Shown piece after piece: positions 11,401-23,546 of a stretch of DNA of 64,000 nt. The translations under genes and the position numbers were made by a program. Numbering within the stretch: the first letter of the stretch is position 1; each line of letters starts with the position of its first letter. The notes under the pieces are model-generated. The model was not told where the DNA came from and made no database searches. It was given only the letters and a program-made list of their open reading frames with translations. This stretch comes from Epichloe hybrida (taxonomy: Eukaryota; Ascomycota; Sordariomycetes; Hypocreales; Clavicipitaceae), in NCBI GenBank assembly GCA_019022495.1, contig JAFEKR010000014.1, positions 1 to 64,000 of the forward strand. Direction: 5' to 3'.

Positions 11401-14400
11401 AACTTAGCAATAAATCTAATAAGCCTATAACTTATATTAACCCTAGGTAAAATCTCCTTAGCCATATTCTAGAAGGTCTTTGACTGCTATTTGGCCTTAC
11501 TATAATACTTTAATATATAAGAGATAATAGTATATATGCTTATATAGGGCGTAAAGTTAATATTAGCAAGCTATAAGGCTATAACTATAAGGCTAAAGTT
11601 GTTTAAAAAGGCATTATTCTAAGCCCTATTAAATATAAGATACTATAGGTTAAAGTTCCTTATAATAATTAGCTCTTTATAATATACTTATAGAAAGTAA
11701 AATCAGTAGTATGTCTCCTCTATTAATCTCCTATTAGGTAGTTACTTATAATACTAATAGTATACTTCCGTGCACTTATAGCGTTGAACGCGATTGATTA
11801 TATTAACTAAATTACTAAACTTAGGATTTATAATAGGTAAGATTAAAGGGTTATTACCCTAACGCTACTAATTTACTAAGTTAGGGCAGGTATTATAAGC
11901 AGTAATATACTACCCCTAGTACTTAGCAAAGACCTTCTGTAGTTCTATGGTTATAAGGCTAGTGTCTAGGGTATCTTTAATCTAAAAGAGGTAATAAGTA
12001 TAAGGGCTACCTTAGGACTACCACTTATATTAGTACTAATGTTCCTTAATGCTAAATTTAGGCTAAAGAACTTACTTAAAGAATAACTAGAAGCGTATCT
12101 TAAAGTACTATACTAAGATATGTAGGTTCTTACGAAGGTTCCTACCTATAATCCTAGCCTTAACTTGGTTATTCCTTAACTACTATTTATTATAATTTAG
12201 CATAAACCTCTAAAGGTCTTACTAGTGTAAATTAGCAGCTAAAAGGGTAATAAACATGCCTAGGTAGCTAAGAGCATAAATATATGCCTTAAGCTAGTTC
12301 TTATGGCCTCCCTAGTACGCTTATGTGCCTTATAGGCTCCCTAAGAATCTTACTATAGAGTTAAGCAGTGCCTTAGCTTTAGTAGTATCTAAGTTAAAAG
12401 CTAGTTAAAGCTAGTTAATATTAATAGCCTAATAGTAACATCCTCTCTTAATAAAGTAAGCGCTTTGCTTATTTACCTACTAACGCATAAGTATATTAAA
12501 TATAACGTAGTAAAATTAAGGATACTAAGTAAAGCAGCTATTATTATACTTTATTAGGTAATTAATATAGTTAGAGTAGCTTATAGTATGTTTATAAGGC
12601 TTAATAAACTCAGCTTCTTTATTTAGAAAGAGACCTAGAAATACTTCTAAGAGTAATAGCTAAGACTAATTAAACTTGTTCAAAGGCGTGCTACAAACGT
12701 TAGGCATATTAAGGTATATCTAAGGTTTGACTTGCTAGAGGGGAATTTACTTTAGTAGTACCTAAGGCCTATTAGAACCTTAAAGCTAATAATAGAGTCA
12801 TGTAAGCTCCTATTACTAAGCAATAAAATTAGGAACCATAGCTCTGTTAAAGTGTGCATTAATCTAGTTATTGTCTTTATTAAGGTAAGTCTCTTTAATA
12901 TTAATAGCATTAGTTACCTCTACTATAAGCTAGTCTATAATATCTCTATTACTAGGTAACTAGAGCAGATTATTCTTATTTATGTTAATATAGCAATACC
13001 TAGGATAATTTAAACGGAGATATATAAGCTAGGCCTAGATAACAGGCTACCGCACTCTGAATTAGTTATAAAACTAATATATTATATATGGCTAATTTAT
13101 CTGATTTATAGGTTAAAGGATAATAATATTAAGATCCCTAGGTAAAAGCGGTAGCTAGTTATAGACTTAACTAATATTCTTTATAAAGTTAACCACATAG
13201 CCCTTATATCTATACTACTAACCATAATAGGTTATAACTATAATGTGAACGTAAACCTTAGTAATAAGTATCTCTTTGGTCTATATAAGCTTAGGTAAAT
13301 AGCCTAGAACTAACCTAGGATTAAGCTTATTTTCTTTAGACTAAAAAAAGGGCTAACTAGCGTAGTATTAATTACAAGATACGTGGCCCTAGGGGACTAC
13401 ATTATAATAGTTACAAGAGCGGCAGATTCTATTCCTAACCTTAAGACTAAACTATCTTATCTTATAATAAGTATAATACTCTATAGTATTTAACACTAGG
13501 CTTGCTACCTAGTAGCTAATTAAGCTATGGTTGCGCTTAGTTAGGTATAACTAGTCTAGATCTCCCTAAAAGACTAGATTAGGCAAGACAAGTAAATCCT
13601 AAGAAGCAGACTTACTAAGGTTTAAAGGTAGACGTGGTTACACTAATAAACGCTAAGAAAGTAATATATTTAGATTAGAATCCCCTGCTAAGGACTAAGA
13701 AGGTATAAAATCATCTATTATATTATAATTACACTATTTATAATATCTATATTCCACTCCATTAGGAGTAATAAAGCTCTAGCGGGCAAATACGTAATAA
13801 CATAATAGGCATTATTTCTATTCTATACCTAGGATAGGATTATTATTATTATCTAGGTCGCTTACTACGTTAATTTAGCTACTAAAGAGTTCCTAAACTC
13901 CTAGCTAACGCAGAGAGGCTACCTAGTATAGAATAGTAGCTAATAAAGGGGTAAGGTTAGGTTCTTCCCTAGCTTATTATATAACTTAATACTCTTATTA
14001 GATTATAGCCTACTCTAGTTTAGTATAAATATATAGTGTTAAGAGTAGGTTAATATACCTATAGAGAACATGCCTTAGCTTTATCTAGTGTATCTTAAGA
14101 AGCCTATCTATAGTAAAGAAACCTTATTAATCCGTGTGTTATTTGTTATAAGAAATTAGCTATAATCTCTTATAAGCCTATAGCTTATTACTATTAGGGT
14201 AATAGTATAGGAAGTTACTAAGTTTATTACTACTTAGGGGATTATACTCTAGTAATTAAGCGCTTACTACTACTATATACTATAGCTATTATAGAATATA
14301 AGAATTATGTAAGAGCTTAAGACTATAGTTATATTAGTATTAAGGTAATATTAGGGTGCTAAGCAGTAGTAGTAGTATATACTAGTGTATTCTATTAATT

Positions 14401-14990
14401 ATAGCACGCTAGGTATTTTTATATTAACTTATCCCTATTCTTTAAGCTAATAAATTCATTAATAGGTTTGTCCTATTTATAATACTAATATATATGTGTT
14501 TCAGAGGCGTTATTAGGGATATCTATAATATTAGCTAGGTTCTCGCAGCCTAGATTATAAGGAGGATTAGGCAGTGGTATAGGAGAAGCAAGAGAAGCTA
14601 TCTTATTAGGATAATTTACTACGTTATACGTAGCTTAGAGAAAGCAAGATAATAATTAGATAATAATAGGTATAGCTTTGTTATTATAGATAGGGATATA
14701 GAAAAGAAAAGCAAAGAAAAGTTAAGAAGGAAATTCAGGTTAGTGTAAGAGAAAAAAGTAAGAGGTAAGAGGTAATATATAGTAAGGAAGGAGCGCTTAA
14801 ATAGGGGAAAGTAGGACTATTACATGTAATGCTATAAATTATGTTATAAAGCTGCTAGAAAAACGCGTAAATAAATCATTATATTAGCAAATCCTACGCT
14901 TATTGCCTTGCTTTATAAATCAATAGGATTATACGGTATACATGCGTGCCTACGCGTCTGCGTGCGTGGTTACATTAACTTCACAATATT
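8488..14990 (-). mobile_element. Helitron (rolling-circle transposon) relic
   Basis: Helitron Rep-helicase blocks are recognisable on the minus strand despite many stops. LNNF followed by LANINFTPYK (near 11,600) matches the conserved block after the Rep domain. SYRLIRFIAKFINNLITKRD then EVLYLLLN (about 11,330-11,440) matches the RERDISAQEVCHLLL-like block. KLQGITLNKVV-like sequence followed by GLMYIAILRVK and FNTPFNLS (about 9,230-9,380) is the C-terminal Pif1-type helicase motif VI. Order and spacing fit one Rep-helicase protein read right to left. The HUH catalytic motif and Walker A were not located by eye. Termini (5'-TC, 3' hairpin and CTRR) were not resolved, so limits are approximate. 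A less mutated GC-richer patch at 8,490-8,570 may be its 3' end. Confidence 0.7.
8671..8940. repeat. Three tandem hairpin repeats near the Helitron 3' end
   Basis: Three consecutive units spaced 93 and 101 bp contain TAAGACATTACTT, then ATCTAAGGAG, then AAGTAACGTCTTA. The first and last parts are complementary, giving a stem of about 13 bp per unit. Copies differ mainly by transitions. They lie downstream of the helicase C-terminus in the element's reading direction. Confidence 0.75.
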
Positions 14991-15714
14991 AAATAGTGGG
15001 TGAATCTGCGTGGCATTTTTATGCCTCACTCCTATCTTAGTATATAGATCTAAAGATAGGTATATAGTCTATAATTATAATACTACTTATAACCTAATAT
15101 CTACTTAGAACATTATATTTAGTGTAGTTAGTAGTAAGGCTAGCACTATTAATTATATTAAATACTATATAGACTAGCCCTATATAGTAGACTACCCTTA
15201 TAAATTAATAGTTATTATAGGCTACTTCCTTACCTAATTTAAAAGAAGAAAGAACTACCTCTATAGTATTACACTTACTACTATAAAACTAAATACTATA
15301 AATACTATAGATACCATAGAATAACTATAAATAACCGTAAAATATAGTAATAAATATCTAAACCTAACGCTAAACCTAATATAATATAATATAATACAAA
15401 GCAAGCAAATAGGGTAAGAGTGGTAAACTATAGTAGATAGTAACTTAATTATACTATACTAAATTATAAGTAACTTAGTATTCTCCTTCTAACCTTACTA
15501 ATATATAACTATAGATACTTAGGGACCTAGGGTAATATAATACTTTAACTCCTAATAATCTACTATAGGCGCTAACTCTAGGTTATTAGATAAGTACCTA
15601 AGGCGGTTTTTTTTAAGAAGTATTTAGTCCTAACCTACTACTATATAAAGTTACCTAGTAAGGGTAATACTTTTTTAGTGTTAATTTTAGTATTAAAATT
15701 AAGTATAAGGGCGT
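14991..15714. other. AT-rich RIP-degraded DNA, no gene
   Basis: AT-rich, stop-filled sequence between the Helitron relic and the complete Copia element. I see no conserved motif in it. GGCGT at 15,710-15,714 is the left copy of the Copia target duplication. Confidence 0.6.
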
Positions 15715-15971
15715 TGTTAATTCCTTCGGATCTTCATCGGTTCAATCGTGGCCAAAGACCAGACTAATTGTAGGTCCGGCGCGATGCACGCGATGCGATT
15801 AGCTACATTAATTCGCCACCCCCTTTTATGCCTCACATATAGATTTCGCCCACTTTTCTAGTATCTAGACTTTCCCTCTCTTCTCTCTCTTTCCTAGCTA
15901 TCTAACTATCTATTATTAACTTCAAAATATACAGGATTTATTACCTGCGCAGGACCTTAGTGTATCTAACA
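15715..15971 (+). repeat. 5' LTR of Copia B
   Basis: 257 bp, TGTTAATTCC...ATCTAACA. It differs from the 3' LTR by about two dozen changes, essentially all transitions. The presumed primer-binding segment follows from 15,972. Confidence 0.95.
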
Positions 15972-18900
15972 CTAATTAGTAGTTAACTTCATAACTATAG
16001 ATAAGCTAGGTATTATAAGAAGAGACATTTCTGCAGACACTACTACCACTACCCCTTATTATGCCATAATGGTTATTATGGTAAAGAGGCATAACTACAT
16101 AAGTGTGCTAAAGGAAGAGACTAGAATCCTAGTAATAGGCTTGTTAGGCTTCTAAGGAATTAATCTATTAACCCTTAGGCTTAGGGATATAACTTTGTTA
16201 TATCTATCTGGGATATTGTTATCAATTGTTGATTTTATCGTCTATTACGAGAAAACTAACTAACTAACCGAATCTATTGCTACGAGGCATTTATTTCAAA
16301 CCTAACGTTAAATAACCTTAGCTAAGCTAGCTAACATATCTATAACTTCTCTATAAATATTCCCTTTATCTAACAGACCTTTAATCTGTTCGTACAAGCA
16401 TCTACGGCTTGTTTTTTGCCCCCTTTATTATTAGTGCTATTCGCCCCGTACCTATTAGCAAGAAAGAGAGATTTACCTCCTTCCCTTCTTTTCACGAAAA
16501 ACAGGAAGTAGTAATTCCTATTATTCCCTTATTACTTTTCCTATTATTTTCTAGTTACTTTTAGAACTTCTATTACTTTCTTTATCTCTAGTGATTTGTT
16601 TTTATTACTTTATTCTTATCGCTGCTTTTGCTACTTCCACTGCTTTTTCTTCTGTTTTTCCTGTTTTCGCGATCTTCTGATTTTATTAGAGCAACAACGC
16701 TCCTGAAATACAAAAGAAGAACCTCGTAACGGTGACGGGCAAACACAGGAGCTTAATTAGTAGTAAAAACAACAAATTAGTAATATTCCTTTTATAGTTA
16801 AAAATGGCAGAGGAATCTAGACCTTTCACAAGAGGAAGGGCTGCTAGTAATAGTAAGGCTCTAATTATCACCCCTAAGAGACCTTAAAGGCATAAATTAC
16901 CCCCACGCCTTTAATAGCTCACTTACGAATTCTTACATAACTAGAAAGAATCTATTAAGCTAGATCCAGAGACTGCTACGTAGCTTAAGCTTAATAACTA
17001 GATTATAAGATTTATTAACCTTAGTGAACATTAAGGATAGAGAGATAATAACTTATAGGAATCATTCTAAGAAGACTTTAAAGGATAGTCTAAAGACACC
17101 TTTAAAAGGGTATCTAAGGATGTTATTAGAGAATTACATAATTCTTTATAAGATTATAGTGTCCTTGTTAGGTAAGGCCTAGGATATTTAATCCTAGCAT
17201 TGCTTAAGGAAGTGCTTTATTAAACCTTAATACCCCTTTAGTTATAGGAAAGATTACAAGAACGACTATAATCTTCTGAACCCCTAGAGCCTTAATATTA
17301 ATAGCCCTAATAACCTACCCTAGAAATTAACCTTCCCTAACCCTAGAGATTGCTTAAACCCTTATAAGAACCCCTACGATAATCCCTATTATATTAATAG
17401 CTCTATCCGGATAATTATTATTAAGAATAACTAGTGGACTATTATTTATAATAAATTATGCCTTTATAGTAATTCCCCTCTGAAGATTAGATTATAAAGA
17501 AAATCTTAGAGCTTATGAAAATATATAAGGATAGCGACTACTATAGTAGAAAGCTATATAACTTCTTAACGCTAAAGATCACGCTCTTTAAAAATAAGTG
17601 TAATAGAATTAACCTTCCTTAAACGTATTATTAGAAGGCTTTCCCTATTATATTAATAGGTAATGCTAAGTAATACTACCTTAATTACCTCTTTAGGAAT
17701 AACTATTCCTATAAAGAGATAATTACTTATATTTATTAATACTTTAAGATAGAAAGTAACTAGTAATTCTATTACTATAAATAGAGTAGTATAACGCTAA
17801 AGAGCATAATTAAGAGGAACCCTAATAAAAGTAAGCTTAAGTGCCTTAAGATTATGTTATTAACCCTTAAGAAGATTCATAAAGGCCTATACCCTACTAA
17901 GATAGTAAATACTAAACTTTATAAGCAGGCCTTAAATACTATAGCTAGTATGCCTAAATGTTAGATAGTAGAATATATATACTCTATAGGCTTTAAGAGT
18001 CTTGCTAGAGACCTCTATAAGGCAATCACTATTATGGAATTAAATAAGAAGTCCTCCTAATACCTTTAGTACTAATAAGGAGACCCTCTAGAGGCTATGT
18101 TCACTAATTATTAGTATAAATAGCGATTATCCCCCTATAGCGGAGGAAGCTATTATAAGCAAAGCCCTAGGCTAAGCACTAAGCGCTGCTTTATATGCGG
18201 TAAGAGCGGCTGCTAGTCTTCTAATCACTTTACTAAAGAATATTAAAAGGAAAAGGACTACTAGTAGGCTAGTAAAACACATTATACACCCCCTTTAGAG
18301 AAGAGATTCTAGGCATTCCTTGCCTCCTATAAAGGGCAGGATAATAACAAGCCTAATAAAGGCTTAGGTTAGAATTAGGAATTATATCTTTTGGCTTGCA
18401 TAGAAGCTAAAGATAATAATAATAATATAGAGAAGCTACTATTAATAGCACACCTAAGCATTACATAATTCTTCTACTCTAGATTATAGACTAACTATAA
18501 CGCCACTAATATTAATGTCCTTGTAACCCTAAACAATTAAGCCTTCTAACATATATTCCTTAGGTAGGAGCTCTATAAGCTATAAGAGTGTAATAAAGGC
18601 TTAATTTACTATATCTCTAAAGAACGCTATTCTAAAGAGGTCTTTAGAGGGATTATGCCTAATACTAGCGCTATAGGAAAGTTAACTATAGGAGAGGTAT
18701 AAGTGAAGGCTCTATTAAGATTAATACCTTTATTAAAGGTAACCCCTTATAAACCCTAAATTATCACATTTAGCGCCGGATTAGCAGTTATAAGAGAAAT
18801 CCTTTATATGCCTATAGAACTTAGAAAGCTTAAATTCTATATCCTTAACATAGCTACCCCCTTTCTCTTCTTAATTACTAATATGGATAAGATATAAGTC

Positions 18901-21900
18901 AAGATTAATAACCTTGCTAATATACTTATCTAAGGCAATAAGACTATACCTATTATGTAATAATAGGGATATCCTTAGTGGTTACTAGAAGTAAAGGAAA
19001 TAGTTGCCTTTTACCTTTTAGAAGGAGATATCCGTTAATTATATTATTAACTTAGTTATCCTTTTATTTAATGACTCGTAAAGATCCTTCACTGAGCTAG
19101 TTACGAAGTTAAGCGCTAGGTAATTAAGAAATTAACTAAAGTCTACTACTATTACTAGATACATAGAAAGGCCCCTAGTTGATTTAAGTTTATAATTAAA
19201 GATAACCACGAATTTAACTACGAGATTATTATTAATATCATGCAAATCGATAGCTAACTAGTGCTTCACATTGTTAATTTAGTAATATTATTCTAGGTAG
19301 CCTGATTCCTTAATCTAAAGAAGCAGAAGGCTTGAGATATATAGGATATAATCCGCGAATATTAGATTAATACTTATCTCGGACCTCCAGATTGGATTAT
19401 CCATAATACTAGTAATAACTTTGCTTCTACTAAGTTTAGATATTATGCTTGATTAATGTTAATTAAAACTAGTAAGATGCTAATTAAAGCCTATAATAGT
19501 ATTAGAAAGGTTAAGAGATACTACGGACCTCTACGCCAAGCTTATAATATTATCACAGACTTAATCAGAACGGAGCTTACACTAGAGCAACGCCTCTAAA
19601 TAGCTATTAAGGCTATTAACGACTTTACAGGCCTAAATAGTATTATCCTAACTATGCTAGTCTTTAGAGGCTACCTATAGATAATAGATAAGTCGCTGCT
19701 AAGCGTCTCTGTTATTTAATGTGCTAAGGTAATTCACAAGGTAACAGATAAAGTCCGATATCTTCTAGCTTTATAGCAGGTCTATAATGCCCTTAGAGCC
19801 TAGAACGGCCCTAATATAGCACTTATATATTAGCTACCCCTATAGGCTAATATACGCGTATAAAGAGAGAAAGGTAGCTAGTATAGCCTGTATAAGCTAC
19901 TTACTACTAATAGAGAGACTTATACTATTAATATACCCTATAGCCTAGTAAAGTTTTACTTTATAGTAGTAAAGCCCTATTATAAAGACCTATGTATTAT
20001 AGAGGGACTAGAGTAGTAGGAGATAAAGCCTTATAATACACTAGAGCAGTAGGAGATAAAGCCTAGTAACGCAGAGGAAGAAGCAACTACATAACTAACC
20101 ACTACTAATAAAAGAGATTCTCTAATAGAAGATAGCAAAGAGTAGTAAACACTAGCTAAGAGAAAGCAAGGGAGACTAAGAAAGGCCCTCATAGTATAAT
20201 TTATAAGTATAGGAGAGTCTAATAAAGAGGCTTATAAAGCCTAAAAGGCCCTAAGGGGAAGCCATTAAGTTAAAGACTTATTGCCATGCCCTAAAGGAAT
20301 AAAAGTAAGGAAAAGAAAACCTTATAGCCCTAAGAAGGATATTAGCCTAGTCTAGCTCTACGTACTTATAAACAAAGATTAAGAGGAGGCCTTTATTTAA
20401 GAGATTATAACTAGAGAGATACTAAGCATAGCATTCCTTATAGTAAAGGAAGAGGCTAATTAGAACCTTACCCTTTAGCTCCGCTAAGAAGGAAGGATTA
20501 TGACCCTAGGAAAACCCTTTAAGTAGTCTAATTAAGCTAAGATTAACGCTTTACAAGCTCGTGATGTGTTTAAATTCGTTAAGTTTAACCTAGCGAAGCA
20601 CGGAGGTCATAGAATCTTTGATTCCTGTATAGTTAAAGAGATTAAAGGCAAAGGAACAGATTCGCCGTATAAGAAATCTCATCTTATTATATAAGGCTAC
20701 AATAACAAAGGAAAGGAATTTATCCTAACGCAATTGCTAATAATACAACAAGCAAGCTAACGACTTATTGTAGCTATCGCTCTATTATTAAGAAAAAGAG
20801 GCATCTACCTTTAGATTCGCGATATCACACAAGCCTACACTTAATCGCACATGGTGCTAACGAGGCTAATTATTGTGAGATTACTAAAGCAAATTACATA
20901 TCTCTTTCTAGAAGGGACTATAATCGAATTAATTAGACCTCTTTACGGGATTGTAAAGGCTAGAACCTACTAGTAGGCAATGTACTTCTATTACTATAGG
21001 GATAACCTTAATATAACAACCTTAACCTATAATCCCTACTTATTAATTATAGCCCTAAATAATAAGAATCTCTTTAGTATTGTTAGAATGTAAACTAATA
21101 ATACATTAGGCCTAAGTAATAATAACTTTTTCTAAAAAGAAGAGAAAGAGCTCTAGAAGGCTAATTTCATAGCTAAAGAAAAGCAATGATTAACTGCTAA
21201 GAACCCCCTTATCTTTAATAGCTATATCTTAACCTAGAACACTAATAATTTACTAATCTTAACCTAGAAAGGTTAGAGTTAGAAAATTAAGGAAGTTAAT
21301 TCTTAATCCTTAATAGTAAAGCAAGATTACATGAAGTAATAAGCGCAAGGAAGCTATATTATAACTATGTGTTAACTAGAGGCTTTATATGACCTATTAA
21401 TTATAGCTTAACACTAAGAACTCTCTAGGGAAGATATTATATACCTTAATAAACGCCTTAAATAGCAGATTAAGAATTAATAACGCGGATTACAATACAT
21501 TCCTTTAGTTCTTAAAGAGGCAAAGCTCTTTGTGTTTGTAAATAGATTGCTTGCTAACAACAAGGATTTAAGCTTATAGATTGGATACGTGATTGTGATT
21601 AGCAACGAGATAATATAAGACGATAATACCTTTATTATAAAAGGTAATATTATTATGTATAGCTTAATAAAGAGCAAGAGAGTTACTTATAGCGCGCTTA
21701 CCTCCGAGTTATATAGCATAGTTTAAGGCGTAGATATTGCCTACGCAATTTCTATAACTCTACATTAGATCACGGACTAATTAAAGATGCCTTGAATTCC
21801 TATGATTCTCTGTACTAATTCTTTTTCGTTATATAAATATCTTATAAAGCTAGGAACCACAAAGGAGAAGAGACTAATAATTAATATTATAGCTCTTTGT

Positions 21901-22242
21901 TAATTATACAAAAGGCATAAGATCTACGAAGTCAGGTGGATTAACAGCAATAATAATCCAGCAGATATAATAATAAAAGCATTGCTGAATTCATTACTTT
22001 CCTCTTTAATTAATTTAAACAAATTAACAATTCGTGTTAAAGGATAGGTGAAGAGACCTATAATATTAGGAAACGGGAGCTTAGGCAAGGAATAATGGAT
22101 TAATTTAATTAACCGATGCCACGACAGCTAATCAGAGCAGCGGATTCCTATTAAGGGATCCACTTATATACACTTTCCTTTAATCTAATTTTTATTACGT
22201 TTTTAAGCTCTTTAGCCATAAAGGAAAAAGAGAGATTACTAG

Positions 22243-22499
22243 TGTTAATTCCTTTAGATCTTTATTAGTTTAATTGTGGCCAAAGACTAGACTAATTATA
22301 GGTCCGGCGTAATACACGCAATGCGATTGGCTGCATTAATTCGCCACCCCCTTTTGTGCCCTACATACGGATTTCGCCTACTTTTCTAGCATCTAGACTT
22401 TCCCTCTCTTCTCTCTCTTTCCTAGCTATCTAACTATCTATCATTAACTTCAAAATATACGGGATTTATTACCTGCGCAGGACCTTGGTGCATCCAACA
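22243..22499 (+). repeat. 3' LTR of Copia B
   Basis: 257 bp, TGTTAATTCC...CATCCAACA, immediately followed by the GGCGT target duplication. It is preceded by the purine-rich AAGGAAAAAGAGAGA tract. Confidence 0.95.
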
Positions 22500-22504
22500 G
22501 GCGT

Positions 22505-23124
22505 GCTATGAATTATATTTATATAACATAGTAACACTTTACTTTATAATATCGTAATAGTAAAAAACAACTAAATTAAAAGGTTATGTGTTTGAATTAT
22601 ATCTATAGTTTTTTTTTTTATAATCATAAAGTAAGTAATATACTACGAGTCTTTATAAGATATTATAATATTATAAGTTTAAGTCTTTCATAACTATAAT
22701 TCAACTATAACACTACCACTACTACTACGTATCTGCGATTACGAATTAATTACTAATACTTTGTATTATTAAATTTATTTATCTTTAAAGGTATAATATT
22801 TTATATTCCCTCTAGGGGCCCTCTAGGGGCCCTACTAGGGGCTACCTATAGCAAGCTATTACTTATAGCAGGCCTCCTCCTCCTCCCCCCCCCTATAAAA
22901 AGCATTAGGTAGTTAGGAAAGGTAAAAAAAAATTTCTTAACTAGTTACTAAAGAGTATTTTGCGTCTAACTAATTAGAAGAGATGTCTTTATAGGATAAC
23001 CTTATTTTAATAAAGGGAAAGTAGGAAGCTTTGCTTTACTCTCTTACCTTCACCTTGCTATTACGCAAATCTCAGGCAAAGCTCCGCTTTCCCTGATAAA
23101 AGGAAAAGATACTAAGAAAAGAGC
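22505..23124. other. AT-rich spacer, no gene
   Basis: AT-rich sequence without recognisable coding content. It includes poly-T/poly-A runs, a repeated TCTAGGGGCCC motif near 22,808-22,836 and a C-run near 22,886. Composition becomes more balanced towards 23,100. Confidence 0.6.
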
Positions 23125-23278
23125 AAAAATAGGTGTAAACTTTACACTTTATGTTATCCCTAGGCAAAGTTTACACAGGTGCAAAGCAATAGTATAAAGT
23201 AGCCGCCCCATACAACTCCACATACAATTTATACCATGAAAAGTCGGTGTAAGCTTTACACTGGCTCGTGGATCAGAC
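23125..23278 (-). mobile_element. PIF/Harbinger-like 5' terminal fragment
   Basis: Ends ...GGCTCGTGGATCAG at 23,278, the inverse of the left terminal repeat at 36,345. The subterminal sequence (ACTCCACATACAATTT) matches 36,395-36,420 and 47,075-47,095. The outer part (about 23,131-23,185) resembles the reverse complement of 45,935-46,000, so pieces of both ends of the family are joined here. It marks the left edge of gene island 1. Confidence 0.75.
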
Positions 23279-23282
23279 CCTA

Positions 23283-23335
23283 GGGGTTATTGGCGTTAGA
23301 CCCACAGGTCTTATCAGGGGGGAGATGTAGTATGA
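23283..23335 (+). mobile_element. Tc1/mariner terminal repeat fragment
   Basis: GGGGTTATTGGCGTTAGACC and onward follows a TA at 23,281-23,282. It is the inverse of the mariner terminus at 8,283-8,320. Only the end remains and no transposase follows. Confidence 0.7.
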
Positions 23336-23361
23336 CTAAGCGATACGGCCGTCAGGTGATT

Positions 23362-23430
23362 AGGGTAGGTGGGTCGGGTACGAGAAGACCCCCCACCTGC
23401 CCCTCTTACTATAAATTCCCCTCAAGATCT
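23362..23430 (+). repeat. Dispersed repeat shared with 47,161-47,235 (inverted)
   Basis: GGGTAGGTGGGTC...GAAGACCCCC...CTGCCCCTC...AAGATCT matches the reverse complement of 47,161-47,235. It lies in the presumed 5' flank of the FunK1 gene and could be part of a small element. The other copy also lies next to a Harbinger end. Confidence 0.6.
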
Positions 23431-23546
23431 GGAAATCGCGTTAGGATTTCTGCCCTTCTCACGAGTTCCGCACACGAACGCACACACGAGTGCACAGCAT
23501 CCTATGTTGAGTCGCCTTGACTTGCATAAACAAACCCGCATTCACA

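Larger units (their letters stand above)
15715..22499 (+). mobile_element. Complete Ty1/Copia element B, RIP-inactivated
   Basis: A 6,785-bp element with two 257-bp direct LTRs and a perfect 5-bp target duplication GGCGT (15,710-15,714 and 22,500-22,504). The interior reads in fungal Copia order on the plus strand. A gag zinc-knuckle-like CFICGKSGC...SSNH starts at 18,187. Integrase lies near 19,380-19,760 (GPPDWIIHN, FRYYA, AYNSIRKVKRYY). Reverse transcriptase lies near 20,580-21,130 (IKGKGTDSPY, DITQAYT). RNase H lies near 21,800-22,000 (LGTTKEKRL, RWINSN). Trp and Gln codons are frequently TAG/TAA, and the RT Asp-Asp pair after VRM reads Asn-Asn (AATAAT), consistent with G-to-A RIP. A purine-rich tract precedes the 3' LTR. 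It is not autonomous. Confidence 0.93.

Noticed and set aside
21477..21677. 66-codon reverse frame
   Set aside because: Shadow of the Copia B RNase H/RT region on the opposite strand.
23290..23520. Short frames upstream of the FunK1 start
   Set aside because: They run through the mariner terminal repeat and a dispersed repeat. The supported start is ATG 23,547.
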